From NCBI GenBank assembly GCA_029288275.1, contig JARIHM010000041.1, forward strand, positions 1 through 5,743: a stretch of DNA of 5,743 nt, in the 5' to 3' direction. Shown one piece after another: positions 1-4,914 of the stretch. The position numbers and the translations under genes were made by a program. The DNA comes from Candidatus Saccharimonadota bacterium. Lineage in GTDB: Bacteria > Patescibacteriota > Saccharimonadia > UBA4664. Each line of letters opens with the position of its first letter. The stretch's first letter is position 1. Under the pieces are notes generated by a model, which had not been told where the DNA came from, ran no database searches, and saw only the letters and a list, made by a program, of their open reading frames with translations.

Positions 1-6
1 GACTAG

Positions 7-39
7 TCGTCGGCAGCGTCAGATGTGTATAAGAGACAG
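7..39 (+). other. Untrimmed Illumina Nextera (Tn5) read-1 adapter
   Basis: This is an exact match to the 33-nt Nextera transposase read-1 adapter as I know it. Its last 19 bases (21-39, AGATGTGTATAAGAGACAG) are the Tn5 mosaic end used in tagmentation libraries. The six bases before it (GACTAG) are probably the end of an i5 index; from memory they fit the end of index S513 (TCGACTAG). It is a library artefact and not part of the organism, so genomic sequence begins at about base 40. It also means the Nramp gene is cut by a read or contig end, not by a biological truncation. Confidence 0.97.
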
Positions 40-203
40 CCTTTGGCATTCCCTTTGCTGTTGTACCCCTCGTTATTTTGGCCGCTCGTCGCAGCGTGAT
101 GGGCAATCATACCAGTACTGGCTGGATCAATCTCCTGGCCGGCCTCATTACGGCCATCGTCGTCTGCCTCAATGGGACCCTACTTTGGCTTAGTTTTGCC
201 TAG
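40..203 (+). CDS. Nramp/MntH-family divalent metal transporter, C-terminal fragment
   Basis: Only the last 53 complete codons are present; the 5' part is lost at the adapter junction. The visible frame starts FGIPFAVVPLVIL, followed by a short cytosolic RRSVMGN loop and a final hydrophobic helix (about residues 28-51 of the fragment) ending in WLSFA and a TAG stop. In the Nramp (SLC11/MntH) family the end of the penultimate helices reads FGIPFALxPL, then R-R-x-x-MG, then a last helix with a conserved LN; here LN is at fragment residues 43-44. The family imports Mn2+ or Fe2+ with protons across the inner membrane. The metal-binding residues of helices 1 and 6 are outside the window, so substrate cannot be judged. 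The gene converges on the coiled-coil gene, with stops interlocked. Family call is good; it rests on a short but characteristic tail. Confidence 0.82.
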
Positions 204-442
204 TAGGCTTGCCGGCGCAGATCATCGGCCTGGCGCGATAAATCGGCTGCGTCATAATCCGATTGATCATCGTCCTCCAGCGACCGCTTGGCCGCTTCTT
301 TGTCTAATTCATGCGCCGCATTCTCAAGCTCAAATTGAGCACGCTCAGCCGCTTTCTCCAGTTCACGAGCCTCGGCTTCCAATTGCGCTATGGCTGCACG
401 CTTTTCGCCGGCTTGATCTAAGAGATCCCGAGGGTTATCCAT
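200..442 (-). CDS. Small Ala/Glu-rich coiled-coil protein, unknown function
   Basis: This encodes 80 residues that I do not recognise as a named family. Residues 8-52 are rich in Ala, Glu, Lys, Gln and Leu with no Pro or Gly beyond residue 12, and should form one long amphipathic helix or coiled coil (AIAQLEAEARELEKAAERAQ region). An acidic hinge (EDDDQSDYD, residues 56-64) is followed by a second short helical stretch ending in RRQAY. There is no Cys, no signal peptide and no membrane segment, so it is probably cytosolic. The start is supported by a clear Shine-Dalgarno (GGGAGG, 4 nt before ATG), the strongest in the window. It sits alone between an upstream terminator and a convergent Nramp gene, so it is probably its own transcription unit. 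Charged, low-complexity helices match many unrelated proteins, so similarity hits should be treated with care. Confidence 0.75.
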   Translation of the reverse strand: MDNPRDLLDQAGEKRAAIAQLEAEARELEKAAERAQFELENAAHELDKEAAKRSLEDDDQSDYDAADLSRQADDLRRQAY

Positions 443-446
443 AAAA

Positions 447-453
447 CCTCCCT
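447..453 (-). promoter_or_regulatory. Strong Shine-Dalgarno of the coiled-coil gene
   Basis: The - strand reads AAGGGAGGTTTTATG. The purine core GGGAGG is only 4 nt from the ATG, slightly close, but it is the best ribosome-binding site here and fixes the start of the 80-residue gene. Confidence 0.7.
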
Positions 454-454
454 T

Positions 455-474
455 GTTACAATTTCTAAAGTAAC
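455..474. promoter_or_regulatory. Imperfect dyad GTTAC-N10-GTAAC, possible operator
   Basis: A 20-bp AT-rich dyad with perfect 5-bp arms lies directly upstream of the ribosome-binding site of the coiled-coil gene, in the only place its promoter can lie (between 443 and 507). Its position would suit a repressor operator. I could not find a convincing -35/-10 pair around it. Five-base arms can arise by chance in AT-rich DNA, so this is a weak call. Confidence 0.25.
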
Positions 475-507
475 ATAAGAATCACAAAGTTTATTAGACA
501 TTCTCCT

Positions 508-548
508 AAATAAAAAGCTGTCCGAAGTGCCAAAGCACCTCAGACAGC
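508..548 (-). terminator. Rho-independent terminator closing the long minus-strand unit
   Basis: On the - strand, GCUGUCUGAGGUGC folds back on GCACUUCGGACAGC across a UUUG loop. This gives an unbroken 14-bp stem with two G-U wobbles, followed at once by UUUUUAUUU. The stem begins 10 nt after the stop of the 70-residue Cys/His-rich gene. Read from the + strand, the two wobbles become C/A and A/C mismatches and no U-tract follows, so the terminator works in one direction only. It separates the upstream genes from the coiled-coil gene. Confidence 0.92.
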
Positions 549-558
549 CCATAAACCG

Positions 559-771
559 CTATTTGCGACGAGCCCTACACTGGCATTTATGACTGCCGCA
601 AAGATGCTGGACTACTTGCACAAGCTGCCCGTCTCGCACTGCCTGATCAAAAACTGGCTTCGGAATCTGAACCTGCCGCCGGCAGATATGGCCACCTTTG
701 CCCTGAGGGCACTTTTCCCATTCATAGAAACAATTTGTGGTTACCGCATCTTGTTCCTTAGTTTTTGCCAT
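559..771 (-). CDS. Small Cys/His-rich protein, probable zinc binder (second of tandem pair)
   Basis: This encodes 70 residues of no family I recognise. Eight candidate metal ligands are C14, C21, H28, C30, C58, H61, C63 and C65, in the pattern C-x6-C-x6-H-x-C then C-x2-H-x-C-x-C. Y16 and W18 sit inside the first Cys pair, V34-Q35 follow the first cluster, and the tail is basic (RARRK). Every ligand and its spacing within each half recurs in the protein encoded just upstream; the linker differs by one residue (27 versus 28). The same residues are encoded by different codons in the two genes, which points to selection on protein. There is no signal peptide or membrane helix. Two Zn2+ sites or one cross-braced fold are inferred; nucleic-acid or protein binding would be usual for such folds but is not shown. 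No Shine-Dalgarno is visible. It follows its paralogue by 29 nt and ends at the terminator. Confidence 0.8.
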   Translation of the reverse strand: MAKTKEQDAVTTNCFYEWEKCPQGKGGHICRRQVQIPKPVFDQAVRDGQLVQVVQHLCGSHKCQCRARRK

Positions 772-777
772 ATTCCA

Positions 778-783
778 AGTATA
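778..783 (-). promoter_or_regulatory. -10-like hexamer TATACT just before the 70-residue gene
   Basis: TATACT matches the -10 consensus at five of six positions and ends 6 nt before the ATG, so transcription would start at or next to the start codon (leaderless mRNA). A TTGACT lies upstream but only 10 nt away, too close to act as a standard -35 for it. No ribosome-binding site is present. The matching arrangement before the paralogue adds some weight. Confidence 0.3.
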
Positions 784-800
784 ACCAATAGTCAGTCAAG

Positions 801-998
801 CTACGCCCGCACTTGGCATGAGCACACGTGACCCCGGCACTTGGATTCAATATACAACCTCAGGACAGTAGGATTCCTGCGCTTGGCATTATACTCAGTC
901 AGGTCTGCTTGGACCCTGGACGTACATACATGAGAAAAACCTGTCGCGGAACAATGACCCCAGACATAACTGCACGTTACCTTCTTAGTACCGCCCAT
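801..998 (-). CDS. Small Cys/His-rich protein, probable zinc binder (first of tandem pair)
   Basis: This encodes 65 residues, a diverged paralogue of the next gene downstream. Ligands C9, C16, H23, C25, C54, H57, C59 and C61 repeat the pattern C-x6-C-x6-H-x-C then C-x2-H-x-C-x-C, with Y11 and W13 inside the first Cys pair and V29-Q30 after the first cluster. Outside these positions identity is low, and the linker is one residue longer. H15 next to C16 is an extra potential ligand not shared by the paralogue. It has no signal peptide or hydrophobic helix. The start codon is 21 nt after the stop of the DHA2 exporter gene, so it may be the tail of that operon, or be transcribed from its own -10-like box. 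Codon use is mixed, with three AGG arginines, and looks less GC-biased than the exporter gene. Function is unknown; metal binding is inferred from the ligand pattern. Confidence 0.8.
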   Translation of the reverse strand: MGGTKKVTCSYVWGHCSATGFSHVCTSRVQADLTEYNAKRRNPTVLRLYIESKCRGHVCSCQVRA

Positions 999-1005
999 AG
1001 CTATG

Positions 1006-1011
1006 AATATA
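1006..1011 (-). promoter_or_regulatory. -10-like hexamer TATATT just before the 65-residue gene
   Basis: TATATT matches the -10 consensus at five of six positions and ends 7 nt before the ATG, again predicting a leaderless start. The hexamer 17 nt upstream (CTCAAT) is a poor -35. It falls in the 21-nt gap after the exporter stop codon. AT-rich gaps easily produce such matches, so confidence is limited. Confidence 0.3.
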
Positions 1012-1019
1012 CTAGATAT

Positions 1020-2357
1020 TTATTTGGAATTGAGTTTCAGATGGTCAATCCAAAACCAAGCCAGTATTCCAGCACCGATGGCCAAAGCGGCGCAGAGCCA
1101 GACCGCCGCTGCGTAGAGATGGCTTGCGCCCCATAGGCCCAGGAGCGCCACCACCACGAGGCCAGCCACACGCGAAACAGCGTTATTGACGGCCGAGGCA
1201 ATGCCGGCATCAGTATCCTTAACCGCCGCCATAACAGTGGTAGTGAGGGGGGCAACAGTAAGCGAAAGACCCAAGCCAAACAAGATGAGGCCGGGTAACG
1301 GCGCCCAGACTGGCATTCCTGGCTTAAGAAAGCCTAGAATAATGACGGACACACCTAGAATAATGGGTCCAGCTGTCATAAAAGGTCGAGCGCCTATACG
1401 AGTAGCCCAGCGCCCAGCTCGACCAGCCAAGAGCAGCATACACAGCGTAACCGGCAACGTGGTTAGGCCAGCCGCCAGACTGGAGTAGCCCAGCTTAGTC
1501 TGTGCATAAATGACATAGGCAAACAGAAAGCCCGATAGCGCGCCGTACATGGCAAAGGTCACCAGATTGGTGCCCGTAAAGTTGCGCGATCGGAACAGGG
1601 CTAAGTTGAGCATAGGGTCGGCGGCGCGGCGCTCGCGCCAAATAAAGCCAGTCCCGAGCGCCGCACCCAACACGAGCGCCCCGACTGGTAGCATTGTCCA
1701 ATGCTGCGGTGGCCCCTCAATGAGGCCATAGGTGAGCCCGGCCAGGGCCGCGGCCGCCAATACCGCGCCAGGAATATCTACCCGTCGCGGCCAGTCATCG
1801 CGACTGTCACGGATACCCTGGATGGCCAGCCACACGCTCACGGCTACCAGCGGCAGATTGATCAAAAATACGGCCCGCCACGATACTGCATCAATCAAAT
1901 AGCCGCCCAACAACGGGCCGGCTGCCGTAGCCGCCGATGACCAGGCGGTCCAGCGGCCAAAGGCTATGCCGCGCTGGGCCGGCGCAAAGTTTGTCTCAAT
2001 AATCGCCAGCGCCCCTGGTACGAGCAGCGCCCCGGCCACGCCTTGCACGATGCGTGCCGCTACCAGTGCCTCGGCCGTCGATGCGGCGGCGCACACTAAT
2101 GAGGCCAACCCGAAGCCAACCAACCCCAACAGATATACCCGCTTACGACCAAAGATATCGCCCAGCGTGCCGCCCAGCAAGATCAAAGCCGATAGCGACA
2201 GCATATAGCCCTCGACGATCCATTGCTGAGCCACCAGTCCCCCACCCAGCTCACGAGCCAGCTGCGGCAGCGCCAGGTTCACTACTGTTCCATCAAGAAA
2301 TACCGCGCTGCTGCTGATAGTCACCGCCAGCAACGCCTGCCATTGTCGTCGCGTCAT
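1020..2357 (-). CDS. MFS multidrug exporter, DHA2 (EmrB/QacA-like) family, 14 helices
   Basis: This encodes 445 residues of an inner-membrane drug/proton antiporter. I count 14 hydrophobic segments, the DHA2 number. Family motifs are visible in order: D1 in helix 1 (LDGTVVNLALP, 21-31), motif A after helix 2 (GTLGDIFGRKR, 63-73), motif B in helix 4 (RIVQGVAGA, 102-110) and the antiporter motif C in helix 5 (GPLLGG, 147-152). The length is a little below the usual 470-500 because loops are short. An in-frame ATG lies 105 nt further upstream, but I chose this start because it begins the MTRRQW leader right before helix 1, has GAGG 8 nt upstream, and overlaps the lipase stop as ATGA. The longer form would add 35 charged residues inside the lipase gene. 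The drug substrate cannot be told from sequence. Translation is probably coupled to the lipase gene. Confidence 0.93.
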   Translation of the reverse strand: MTRRQWQALLAVTISSSAVFLDGTVVNLALPQLARELGGGLVAQQWIVEGYMLSLSALILLGGTLGDIFGRKRVYLLGLVGFGLASLVCAAASTAEALVAARIVQGVAGALLVPGALAIIETNFAPAQRGIAFGRWTAWSSAATAAGPLLGGYLIDAVSWRAVFLINLPLVAVSVWLAIQGIRDSRDDWPRRVDIPGAVLAAAALAGLTYGLIEGPPQHWTMLPVGALVLGAALGTGFIWRERRAADPMLNLALFRSRNFTGTNLVTFAMYGALSGFLFAYVIYAQTKLGYSSLAAGLTTLPVTLCMLLLAGRAGRWATRIGARPFMTAGPIILGVSVIILGFLKPGMPVWAPLPGLILFGLGLSLTVAPLTTTVMAAVKDTDAGIASAVNNAVSRVAGLVVVALLGLWGASHLYAAAVWLCAALAIGAGILAWFWIDHLKLNSK

Positions 2358-3685
2358 GGGCACGTCCTCGGCACGGGCCGGCCAGCCGCCACATCGTTCA
2401 TCCAAGCCAGCGTCTGACTCAAACTCACCTCCATCGCGGTGTAATGAGTGGCGCCTGGCCAAACCTTAAGCTCAGCCGGCCCCTGGCTGGCCGCGCACAC
2501 TCGCTTCATGGCAGCCGTCTGCTGCATTGGGAGCACCACATTATCGTGCTCGCCCTCGTTGATGAGTTTGGCGCTGGCAGTGTGCGCTGATCCTGCCTGA
2601 TTAGCGGTCAGCCGTTGCTTCAGTAAGCTATATTTAGCATCATTCAATCCGCTAGCTAGAGCAGTTAGAAACTCCGGGGTATAGACCGCATGCGGATCGT
2701 GCCCCCAGTAGCCGAGATCAGTATCAATGCAGTGAGCGAGCACATCGCTGCGCAGATGAGCATTCCAGCGTGGTAGTAAAATGCCAGCCGGATCATAATC
2801 GTCATGATAGTAGTCAGCGTAGCTGGTCAAAACATAGGGTCCAAACCAGTTAATATTGGCAGCATGTAGAATATCCGCCAGTGTCTCTTGCACATCCATG
2901 ACCGGGCCCCAGCCGATCACACCCTTAATACTGAGCGCCGGGGCATAGCTGGGCGCAATCTGGTCGGCCCAAAAGGCCGCATGCCCACCCTGCGAGTAGC
3001 CAGCTAAAAATACATCGGCAGTATCGAGCACCTGAGTGCCAGCTTCCAGGTTGATGAGCGCTCGCACGCTATCAAGCACCGCTCGGCCCTCCATCTCACC
3101 CACCATATAGTGGTGAATGCGGTCAGCATCGCGCATGCCCTCATAGTCGGTAATGACGGCGGCATAGCCTTGCCCGGCATACGTCTGCATATGTGATTCG
3201 TAGTTGGCCCAGTTAGCCTTGGCCGGCTCCTCCAGGCTGGGTGCGCACTCATCGCCAATGCCAGTTGTGCCTGGCGCAAAACCGAGAATAGGCGCGCCCG
3301 TCCGCCCCACTGGCAGGTATACACGGGCATAAATCATAATGGGCGTACCATCCGTTTCGTAGGACTGGTATTGAATCTCGGTACGCGCTACCCCATACTT
3401 AGGCGCCGGCGTATACGAACCGTAATCCTGACGCGAAGCTGCCTCTACTTCGGCGGGCGTATAGGTGGTGGTAGGGGTTCGGCTCACAATCCGGCCCCCA
3501 TCCGACCCAGCCGCTGGCGCCGCCGACGGGCTTGGCACCACCGTAGCCGTTTTGGCTGGCTGCGGCAATTGCCGCCACAGACCCCACAGACCCGCCCCCA
3601 CGCACGCTGTCAGCACCAATGAAGCTAGCAGCCGGTAGCGCCAGCGCCGTCGTGATCTACTGGGGAAAGGTGTAGGCGAGGACAT
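2354..3685 (-). CDS. Exported secretory-lipase-like alpha/beta hydrolase
   Basis: This encodes 443 residues. A basic N-terminus (SRSRRRWRYR, 9-18) precedes a hydrophobic stretch (19-37), followed by a Pro/Ala/Ser-rich linker (41-60), so the enzyme domain should lie outside the membrane. The catalytic domain has a probable oxyanion-loop segment ending GTTGIGDECAPS (139-150), the nucleophile elbow GYSQGG with S231, a likely acid D381 in GEHDNVV, and a likely H414 in GATHYTAME. The GTTG...CAPS block and overall order resemble the secretory lipase (LIP) family of fungi and actinobacteria, which hydrolyse triacylglycerols or other esters. LTAC at 25-28 also fits a lipobox, so it could instead be a lipoprotein. 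Cys147, 319, 397 and 442 may form disulfides. The ATG is the first possible start, because an in-frame TAG lies two codons upstream; it sits inside the end of the GNAT gene. No good ribosome-binding site is seen. Substrate is uncertain. Confidence 0.88.
   Translation of the reverse strand: MSSPTPFPSRSRRRWRYRLLASLVLTACVGAGLWGLWRQLPQPAKTATVVPSPSAAPAAGSDGGRIVSRTPTTTYTPAEVEAASRQDYGSYTPAPKYGVARTEIQYQSYETDGTPIMIYARVYLPVGRTGAPILGFAPGTTGIGDECAPSLEEPAKANWANYESHMQTYAGQGYAAVITDYEGMRDADRIHHYMVGEMEGRAVLDSVRALINLEAGTQVLDTADVFLAGYSQGGHAAFWADQIAPSYAPALSIKGVIGWGPVMDVQETLADILHAANINWFGPYVLTSYADYYHDDYDPAGILLPRWNAHLRSDVLAHCIDTDLGYWGHDPHAVYTPEFLTALASGLNDAKYSLLKQRLTANQAGSAHTASAKLINEGEHDNVVLPMQQTAAMKRVCAASQGPAELKVWPGATHYTAMEVSLSQTLAWMNDVAAGRPVPRTCP
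2366..2369 (-). promoter_or_regulatory. Shine-Dalgarno (GAGG) of the DHA2 exporter inside the lipase gene
   Basis: GAGG stands 8 nt before the exporter ATG, within the last codons of the lipase. Together with the ATGA stop/start overlap it decides the internal start over the ATG 105 nt further upstream. Confidence 0.6.
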
Positions 3686-4154
3686 ACTCTATTAACGTAC
3701 CATTTTTGATTTTTTTGACTAGTCGGAATCCTTGGCGCGCGTAGTACTTAGCATGATCATGGGTAACAAGCTGAGCCTCGGTAGCTCCTTTACGCTGCAT
3801 CGCTCTGAGAATCCGCGACAATAGCATCAGGCCAATATTGCGACCACGTACGTTTGGGTCGACGAATAGCCAATAGATCTGGCCTCGCCCATCCCGTGGC
3901 ACGCTACCGATCACGTAGCCGATAATGCGCCCCTGCAGCTTGGCCACCAGCATAAACCGGCGGCGATGCAGCACCGTTCGCACCAGATGCTCAGGCTGAT
4001 GCTGAGCCAACACCATCTGCTTGTAGGTGTCATCAAAGTAATCAAAGTGGTTCATAAGCGCCTCGACGAATACGGCTTGCGCCTCATGCACATTGCGGAG
4101 CCGCAAGGGTTCGATAATCACATCTTTGGCATCTGTCGGCGATTGCGCCATCAT
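3657..4154 (-). CDS. GNAT-family N-acetyltransferase
   Basis: This encodes 165 residues of a single GNAT domain, which transfers an acetyl group from acetyl-CoA to an amine; the substrate is not identifiable. After a helical N-terminal half, strand FMLVAKLQGRIIGYVIGSV (67-85) leads to motif A, IYWLFVDPNVRGRNIG (93-108). There RGRNIG is the pyrophosphate-binding loop, with Asn106 in place of the usual second Gly, a common variant. The following helix is LMLLSRILRAMQRKG (109-123), and YYARQGFRLVKK (137-148) is the typical C-terminal Tyr/GF segment. Two ATG codons stand in tandem at the start; either could be used. The run of seven A on the coding strand (Lys-Lys-Ile, about residue 147) is a possible slippage site. 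The 3' end overlaps the lipase gene by 29 nt. The gene is probably cytosolic and may have its own weak promoter in the 73-nt gap after the ABC ATPase. Confidence 0.92.
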   Translation of the reverse strand: MMAQSPTDAKDVIIEPLRLRNVHEAQAVFVEALMNHFDYFDDTYKQMVLAQHQPEHLVRTVLHRRRFMLVAKLQGRIIGYVIGSVPRDGRGQIYWLFVDPNVRGRNIGLMLLSRILRAMQRKGATEAQLVTHDHAKYYARQGFRLVKKIKNGTLIEYVLAYTFPQ

Positions 4155-4175
4155 GTCCGAACCACTTTAGCTATC

Positions 4176-4181
4176 ATTATG
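4176..4181 (-). promoter_or_regulatory. Possible -10 box (CATAAT) upstream of GNAT
   Basis: CATAAT matches the -10 consensus at five of six positions, 21 nt before the GNAT ATG, in the only gap (73 nt) between the ABC pair and the GNAT-lipase-exporter genes. The -35 position (CGCGAA) is poor. If real, it would give a 5' leader of about 14 nt and allow the lower genes to be expressed without the ABC transporter. Confidence 0.22.
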
Positions 4182-4227
4182 GTATATGAGAAGCCATATT
4201 CGCGCCACCTGGAAGCTTGTTCAGGCC

Positions 4228-4914
4228 TCATGCCAGCGTGCGGGCACCATCGGTCATCTTGCCATCCTGCAAGCGGAATGAGAGGTCGGTCTTGCCGGCA
4301 ATTGACAGGTCATGCGTCACCGCCACAATGGTAGTTTTTTCGGTTTTGGCCAGCTCATGCAGCAGATCAAAAATCATCTTGCCCGTTTGGGAGTCAAGGT
4401 TGCCGGTCGGCTCGTCGGCCAGGATGAGCTTAGGCCGATTGGCCAGCGCCCGGGCAATAGCCACCCGCTGTTGTTCACCGCCAGACAATCGTCCCGGCTT
4501 GCGACCGTGCTTGTCGGCCGATAGGCCCACCTGGTTCAGTAATTTCACGGCCCGGTCTTTACGTTCGGCCTTAGCCACGCCAGCGAACTCCATCGGCAGC
4601 ATCACGTTCTCCAGCGCCGTCAAATTAGGCACCAGATTGTAGCTCTGGAACACAAAGCCGATCTTGCTGCGTCGGTACCGGATGAGCTGCGCATCACTGC
4701 CCTGGCTAATCACCTGCCCGTCCACCTCGATCTGACCGTCAGTCGGCTTGTCCAGCGCCCCTAGCAGCGATAACAAGGTACTCTTGCCGCTACCGCTCTT
4801 GCCGATGATGGAGGCAAATTTACCTTCGGGAACGGTAAAGCTCACCTTATTCACAGCCTTCACGTCGGCATCGCCCGAGCGGAAGGTCTTTACGAGATTA
4901 GTAACTTTCAACAT
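4228..4914 (-). CDS. ABC transporter ATPase, MacB/LolD-type
   Basis: This encodes a complete 228-residue nucleotide-binding subunit. Visible motifs: Walker A GKSGSGKST (38-46), Q-loop Q90 in FQSYNLVPNLTALENV, signature LSGGE (143-147), Walker B LILADE with D167 and E168 (163-168), D-loop NLD (172-174) and H-loop H201. The SYNL-x-P-x-L-T-x-x-ENV block and LSGGEQQRVAIARAL are typical of the MacB/LolD/FtsE-like group, whose partners are FtsX-type permeases acting on extracytoplasmic substrates (lipoproteins, peptides, toxins) instead of transporting through a classical channel. All catalytic residues are present, so it should hydrolyse ATP. The start is fixed by the TAATG overlap with the permease stop and a GAGGG 7 nt upstream, so the two subunits are translationally coupled. 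Export direction and substrate are inferred from the family only. Confidence 0.96.
   Translation of the reverse strand: MLKVTNLVKTFRSGDADVKAVNKVSFTVPEGKFASIIGKSGSGKSTLLSLLGALDKPTDGQIEVDGQVISQGSDAQLIRYRRSKIGFVFQSYNLVPNLTALENVMLPMEFAGVAKAERKDRAVKLLNQVGLSADKHGRKPGRLSGGEQQRVAIARALANRPKLILADEPTGNLDSQTGKMIFDLLHELAKTEKTTIVAVTHDLSIAGKTDLSFRLQDGKMTDGARTLA

Noticed and set aside
1..9. GACTAGTCG shared with 3717-3725, as a repeat or attachment site
   Set aside because: The first copy lies in adapter/index sequence, so the match is coincidence.
418..501. A 27-codon - strand frame (starts MSNKLCDSYV) before and overlapping the coiled-coil gene, preceded by AGGAGA
   Set aside because: The purine run touches the ATG (about 1 nt spacing), too close for initiation. 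The frame begins just after the terminator U-tract and runs out of frame into the coiled-coil gene; no leader-peptide features are seen.
778..800. TTGACT plus TATACT as a full sigma-70 promoter for the 70-residue gene
   Set aside because: The spacer is only 10 nt, far below the usual 16-18; only the -10-like part is kept as a weak call.
810..890. Recurring CTTGGCAT/CTTGGAT words in the 65-residue gene as an array of binding sites
   Set aside because: Irregular spacing and inexact copies within coding sequence; no array-like order and no CRISPR structure.
1186..2317. Long + strand open frames antisense to the exporter
   Set aside because: They mirror the GC-rich, Ala/Leu-rich codons of the exporter, have Arg/Pro/Ser-rich low-complexity products and lack convincing starts; they are shadows of the real gene.
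2358..2462. 35-residue N-terminal extension of the DHA2 exporter from an upstream in-frame ATG
   Set aside because: The extension is charged, unlike the short leader normal in the family, would overlap the lipase by over 100 nt, and the internal ATG has both a Shine-Dalgarno and an ATGA junction.
3705..3717. A-rich run in GNAT as a programmed frameshift fusing GNAT to the lipase
   Set aside because: The lipase frame has a TAG stop two codons upstream of its ATG, so a shift at the A7 run cannot produce a fusion protein.
4155..4227. Possible terminator between the ABC ATPase and GNAT
   Set aside because: Only short, interrupted complementary pieces (GCCTG/CAGG, GAAGC/GCTTC) with no U-tract on either strand.
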